NCBI GenBank assembly: GCA_013811975.1
Contig: JACCUF010000400.1
Location: forward strand, 1 to 8,595
Origin: Geodermatophilaceae bacterium
GTDB taxonomy: Bacteria; Actinomycetota; Actinomycetes; Mycobacteriales; Geodermatophilaceae
Direction: 5' to 3'
DNA length: 8,595 nucleotides
A model generated the notes under the pieces. That model was not told where the DNA came from. It made no database searches and saw only the letters and a program-made list of their open reading frames with translations. Both the position numbers and the translations under genes were made by a program. Below are positions 5,511 to 8,595 of this stretch, piece by piece; position 1 is the stretch's first letter; the number at the start of each line of letters is the position of its first letter.

Positions 5511-6062
5511 GTGGAGGTCGCAGATCTGCCGGTCGAGGTACGACGCAGTCCCCGCCGGCGGCGCAGCGTCCAGGCCTATATCGACGGTGGCACCGTGGTG
5601 GTGCTGATCCCGGCTTCGTTCAGTCGGACCGAGGAGCGACGGCACATCGAGGACATGGTCGGAAAACTCAGCGCCGCGCGCGCGAAGGTCCAGCGGCGCG
5701 GAACCGACGTGGCCTTGGCCCGCCGGGCCGAGGAGCTGTCCAACAATTAGCTGAGCGGGCAGGCCAAGCCGGTGTCGGTGCGGTGGGCCGACAACCAGAC
5801 CCGCCGGTGGGGATCATGCACCCCTGGTACCGCGACGATCCGGCTATCCACCCGGTTGCAGGGCATGCCCAGCCACGTCATCGACTACGTTCTCCTGCAC
5901 GAGATCGCGCATCTGATCGAACCTTCGCACAACGACCGATTCTGGGCCCTGGTGCAGCGCTTCCCTCGGTCGGAGCGGGCCCGCGGTTTTCTCGAGGGGC
6001 TCGAGGCAGCCGTTGGCAGCGACGTGCGGCCAGGCCAGGAGACTAAACGGCCTAACGACTAA
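5511..6062 (+). pseudogene. YgjP/M48-type metallopeptidase interrupted by an amber codon
   Basis: One continuous frame of 183 codons with a TAG at 5748-5750 as its only defect. The first part (79 residues) holds the basic start and strand region (VEVRRSPRRRRSVQAY, then GTVVVLIPASFS) typical of the YgjP-like, SprT-related family. The second part holds the RWGSCTP segment, the zinc site HEIAH and the third ligand in HNDRFW. The residues around the stop, EELSNN-stop-LSGQ, fit a family position that is normally aromatic, so TAC or TAT to TAG is the likely change. A restart at GTG 5772 would keep the zinc site but lacks a clear SD. The GTG at 5511 is the first start after an in-frame TGA (5496-5498) and also lacks an SD. 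The TAA stop overlaps the TAG stop of the convergent gene. TAG ends that neighbour, so amber is a normal stop here. Sequencing error remains possible. Confidence 0.82.
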
Positions 6063-7402
6063 GCGGGGCCATCCTCGGCCTTGGGCGGGTCAGGGCGTTC
6101 CTGCTCGGGATCGGTCGGCGCTGGGCCGGCGTCCTCGAGCGCCCCGACAGACCATTCGGTGGCTTCGCCGGCGGTCTGGGCGCGGATGAAGGCCTGTGGG
6201 TCATCGAGATCATCGGCACTGGGCAGCAGATCCGGGTGATTCCACAGCCGGTCGCGACCCTCGATGCCGTGCTTTTCCTCGAGGGCGCTCCACAAGGTCG
6301 CCGCATCTCGCAACCGGCGCGGCCGTAGCTCCAGGCCGACCAGCGTGGCGAAGGTCTGTTCGGCCGGTCCCCCACTGGCGCGGCGGCGCCGGATCGTCTC
6401 GGTCAACGCCACCGCCCCCGGCAGTCGATTCATGCAGGCCTGTGTCACCACCGCATCCACCCAGCCCTCGGCCAGCGCCAGCAGGGTCTCCAACCGGGCG
6501 AGAGAGCGCTTCTGCTCGGGGCTCTCCTGCGGGGTGAACATGCCCGACTGCAAGGCCGCCTGAAGACTCTCGGGATTGGCCGGGTCGACCGACCCCACCG
6601 CCTCCTCCATCTTCGACCTCATGGCGTCCACGTCCACGGTGATGCCGCGCGCGTAGGACTCGACGGCGTCCAGCAGCCTCTGGCGCAGCCACGGGACGTG
6701 TCCGAACAGTCGCTGATAGGCAGCCTCGCGGATGGCGAGGAAGAGCCGGATCTCATCTTCAGGAAGCTCGAGGCCGGTTCCGAACTCTGTGACGTTCTGC
6801 GGGACAAGCACGGCCGTACCCGCCGGGGCGAGCGGGAGGCCCACGTCGGTACCGGTCAGGACCTCGCTGGACAGACTAGCCATTGCCTGGCCGACCTGAG
6901 CACCAAACATCATGCCGCCCAATGCTTGCAGCATCCCGCCCATCTGTCCGGCAGCCTGTGCGGCTTCGGCCGGGATCGCCGAGGTCATGGCGGAGGCAAT
7001 CTGCGCGGCCACGGGATCACAGAGGTTGGACCAGACCGGAAGGGTCTTTTCGATCCAATCCACCCTCGACCACGCGGTGGCGGTGGTGATGCCGGAGGGC
7101 AACTCGGTCACCTCGCCGAGCCAGAGGTCGGCCAGTTGCAGAGCAGCTCGTACGGCCTGGCGCTCGTCCTGCGTTACCGGACGGTGGCCGCCCGCCACTG
7201 CGCCGATTGCCCCCTGCCTGGCCAGATCCCAGTTGACCGGACCACCGCTGTAGGAGAAGAGCTTCTGCAACTCCGCGAACAGTGGAATCTTACCCATCAG
7301 GTCTTCGGGGCCGTCGCTGCTGCCGGGGTGGCCGCCACTGGGCTCCCGGCGCTCGGGCTCGTTCCCGCTTGTTCCGAAACCGAAGGAGGAATCACTGCTC
7401 AT
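6059..7402 (-). CDS. DUF2342/Zincin_2 family protein (putative zinc-dependent metalloprotease)
   Basis: A 447-residue protein of the actinobacterial DUF2342 (Zincin_2) family. Recognisable family blocks are the SFGFG N-terminus, GQMGGMLQALGGMMFGAQVGQAM, the REAAYQRLFGHVPWL helix, ALAEGWVDAVV, and the RRRRASGGPAEQTFATLVGLELRPRRLRDAA block near the C-terminus. The Pro/Asp/Glu-rich tail is probably disordered. The protein contains no HExxH. The family's EAAH is EAAY here (codon 6716-6718). The ATG at 7402 is preferred over the ATG at 7459, because family N-termini begin near SFGFG and the extra 19 residues are encoded by a 24-base direct-repeat region. It converges on the metallopeptidase frame and is divergent from the PDZ protease gene, an arrangement kept in other Actinomycetota. 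Despite the database name, proteolysis is not demonstrated by anything visible here. Confidence 0.88.
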   Translation of the reverse strand: MSSDSSFGFGTSGNEPERREPSGGHPGSSDGPEDLMGKIPLFAELQKLFSYSGGPVNWDLARQGAIGAVAGGHRPVTQDERQAVRAALQLADLWLGEVTELPSGITTATAWSRVDWIEKTLPVWSNLCDPVAAQIASAMTSAIPAEAAQAAGQMGGMLQALGGMMFGAQVGQAMASLSSEVLTGTDVGLPLAPAGTAVLVPQNVTEFGTGLELPEDEIRLFLAIREAAYQRLFGHVPWLRQRLLDAVESYARGITVDVDAMRSKMEEAVGSVDPANPESLQAALQSGMFTPQESPEQKRSLARLETLLALAEGWVDAVVTQACMNRLPGAVALTETIRRRRASGGPAEQTFATLVGLELRPRRLRDAATLWSALEEKHGIEGRDRLWNHPDLLPSADDLDDPQAFIRAQTAGEATEWSVGALEDAGPAPTDPEQERPDPPKAEDGPA

Positions 7403-7428
7403 ATCACGGTCCAACGCAATGTCCTGGT

Positions 7429-7474
7429 CAGTCGTTCCGCGGGGACTCGCTCCAGTCATTGCGCGGGGACTCGC
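7429..7474. repeat. Two 22-bp direct repeats, 24-bp period, upstream of the PDZ protease gene
   Basis: Bases 7429-7450 and 7453-7474 are the same 22-mer with two mismatches, sharing an exact 13-base core, CGCGGGGACTCGC (7438-7450 and 7462-7474). The second copy ends one base before the -10 candidate of the PDZ protease gene. A period close to two helical turns puts both copies on about the same DNA face, as expected for a tandem regulator site. Confidence 0.75.
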
Positions 7475-7475
7475 C

Positions 7476-7481
7476 TAGGCT
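7476..7481 (+). promoter_or_regulatory. -10 element of a probable leaderless promoter
   Basis: TAGGCT fits the TANNNT consensus of actinobacterial -10 boxes. Seven bases separate it from the GTG at 7489, so transcription would begin at or next to the start codon. No SD precedes the GTG, which agrees with a leaderless mRNA. No good -35 hexamer is seen; the repeat occupies that region. Confidence 0.5.
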
Positions 7482-7488
7482 CGGTCGG

Positions 7489-8511
7489 GTGAGTCGACGA
7501 CTTGGCACCCTGTTGGTGGGCGCCGCACTGTTGCTGACCCTGGGAGGTCTCGGTGCCCTGCTTCCGGTGCCCTACGTCGCGCTGACTCCGGGTCCGACCT
7601 ACGACACTCTGGGCGCGGGCCCGAGTGGCAACCCGATCATCACCATCACCGGTGCCGACACCAATGACACCGCTGGCCTGTTGAGCCTGACCACGGTCGC
7701 GGTATACGACGACATCGACTTCTTCACCGCCCTGCAGGGTTGGTTCGACAGTGCGGTCGCGATCGTGCCGCGCGAGGAGATCTACCCGCCGGATCGCAGC
7801 GATGAGGAGGTCGACGAGGCAAATCGGGCGGACTTCCTGATCTCGCAGCAGTCCGCCGAACAGGCCGCACTCGGCGAACTCGGGTTCCCGGTCAAGGTCG
7901 TCGTGCAGGAGCTGAGTCCCGACTCTCCGTCCCAGGGCCTACTCGAGCCGGCGGATGCCATCGAGTCGGTGGATGGCCTGCCCACACCGGACCTGGCCAC
8001 GCTGGCCACAGTGCTGACCGGGATCGTCCCTGGCACCCCCGTCGACGTCGTACGGACTCGCCTCGGACAGGAGTCCACGATCATGGTCACCACCGGTGCG
8101 GCGACCGAGCGAGAGGGGTCGGTGCTCGGGGTCGTTGTCGCGAACGCCCGATCGGCGCCCTTTGACGTCGAGATCCGGGTCGACGAGGTCGGCGGTCCTT
8201 CGGCTGGGTTGATGCTCACTCTCGGCATCCTCGATCTCGTCGGCGACGACGATCTGACCGGCGGGGATCCGATCTTTGGAACCGGCACGATCGACAACCA
8301 GGGCGTCGTCGGTCCGATCGGGGGCATCAGGTTGAAGATGATCGCGGCCGATGAACTCGACGCCGAGGTCTTCCTGGTGCCCGAGGCGAACTGTGCCGAG
8401 GCCCTGCTCCAAGTGCCCGAAGGGCTCACGCTGGCCAGCGTCGCGACGCTCGACGAGGCGCTCGACGCGCTCGAGGACGTACGCGACGGACAGGCGCCAC
8501 CCTCGTGTTGA
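7489..8511 (+). CDS. Membrane-anchored PDZ/Lon-S16 serine protease (YlbL-like)
   Basis: A 340-residue protein. One N-terminal transmembrane segment (about 7-30) is followed by VALTPGPTYDTLG, a conserved start of the extracytoplasmic part. A PDZ domain spans roughly 130-205 (QELSPDSPSQGLLEPADAI). The C-terminal domain is of the Lon S16 type, with catalytic Ser238 in VGGPSAGLM and the dyad lysine Lys283 in GGIRLKMIAA, 45 residues apart as in Lon. The fold is therefore that of a secreted-side Ser/Lys protease, as in B. subtilis YlbL and M. tuberculosis Rv3194c. The GTG at 7489 gives MSRRLGTLLV, directly before the membrane segment. The frame is open back to 7282, but that is antisense coding of the DUF2342 gene. 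No SD is seen, which fits a leaderless transcript. It is divergent from the DUF2342 gene with 86 bases between. Confidence 0.93.
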   Translation: MSRRLGTLLVGAALLLTLGGLGALLPVPYVALTPGPTYDTLGAGPSGNPIITITGADTNDTAGLLSLTTVAVYDDIDFFTALQGWFDSAVAIVPREEIYPPDRSDEEVDEANRADFLISQQSAEQAALGELGFPVKVVVQELSPDSPSQGLLEPADAIESVDGLPTPDLATLATVLTGIVPGTPVDVVRTRLGQESTIMVTTGAATEREGSVLGVVVANARSAPFDVEIRVDEVGGPSAGLMLTLGILDLVGDDDLTGGDPIFGTGTIDNQGVVGPIGGIRLKMIAADELDAEVFLVPEANCAEALLQVPEGLTLASVATLDEALDALEDVRDGQAPPSC

Positions 8512-8524
8512 GGTCCAGTGTGCA

Positions 8525-8544
8525 GGGCACGATCGGCTGTGCCC
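8525..8544 (+). terminator. Candidate terminator after the PDZ protease gene
   Basis: GGGCAC (8525-8530) pairs with GTGCCC (8539-8544) around an eight-base loop, 13 bases after the stop codon. There is no T-run. The 84 bases from the stop to the window end contain no gene that I can see. Confidence 0.4.
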
Positions 8545-8595
8545 GGGAACCTCGTACCCGCTTTGGTAGTTCTGATACCGAGACGCCCTTCGAGG

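Noticed and set aside
5748..5750. Genome-wide recoding of TAG to an amino acid
   Set aside because: The neighbouring DUF2342 gene ends with TAG at 6061-6059, where its family's C-terminal region is already complete.
5465..6046. A 193-codon frame overlapping the metallopeptidase region without a stop
   Set aside because: Its Arg/Ala/Gly-rich sequence has no HExxH or other motif; the peptidase motifs are in the frame with the amber.
6698..7492. A 264-codon plus-strand ORF antisense to the DUF2342 gene
   Set aside because: It has no motifs, and the minus-strand frame is a clear family member.
1..8595. Mobile element, prophage or CRISPR
   Set aside because: There is no transposase, integrase, phage gene, terminal inverted repeat with target duplication, or repeat-spacer array; composition is even throughout.

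Overview
The window is high-GC DNA with GTG starts, mostly TGA stops and strong G/C bias at third codon positions. A WhiB regulator, a DUF2342/Zincin_2 protein and a DUF5679 zinc ribbon are all hallmarks of Actinomycetota. The gene set matches, in family content, the M. tuberculosis neighbourhood around whiB7 (the Rv3194c to Rv3197A region, recalled from memory). It is therefore a chromosomal core region, not a mobile island. I see no transposase, integrase, tRNA or CRISPR array.

Layout, left to right. Bases 1-103 are a whiB7 leader with a possible Shine-Dalgarno-sequestering stem. whiB7 (104-412, +) is followed by a 54-residue Arg/Ala-rich small ORF (467-631, +) and a strong UUCG-capped hairpin (679-722). 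Next comes a universal stress protein (860-1327, +). A leftward set faces it: DUF5679 zinc ribbon (4002-4154), RRE/E1-like ThiF-family protein (2776-3846) and ABC1/UbiB-type atypical kinase (1374-2696). A rightward enoyl-CoA hydratase-like protein (4345-5175) lacks both classical catalytic glutamates. Then come a 335-bp gene-free stretch with a very large hairpin and other dyads, a YgjP/M48-type metallopeptidase reading frame broken by one amber codon (5511-6062, +), a leftward DUF2342/Zincin_2 protein (6059-7402) and a rightward membrane-anchored PDZ/Lon-S16 protease (7489-8511).

How the parts may fit. WhiB7 is the actinobacterial master regulator of intrinsic antibiotic resistance. An ABC1-family kinase close to it is a conserved association. 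The kinase sits downstream of an E1-like protein whose N-terminus resembles the leader-peptide-binding domain of RiPP/TOMM systems, and no YcaO partner or clear precursor is visible. At the right, a YgjP-like peptidase, a Zincin_2 protein and a PDZ-S16 protease form a protease-rich neighbourhood. In this strain the first has an in-frame stop and the second appears to have lost a conserved His.

The least explained signals are regulatory. They are the whiB7 leader pairing, a three-codon upstream ORF overlapping the kinase start, a 22-bp direct repeat abutting a probable leaderless promoter, and the 78-nt hairpin.
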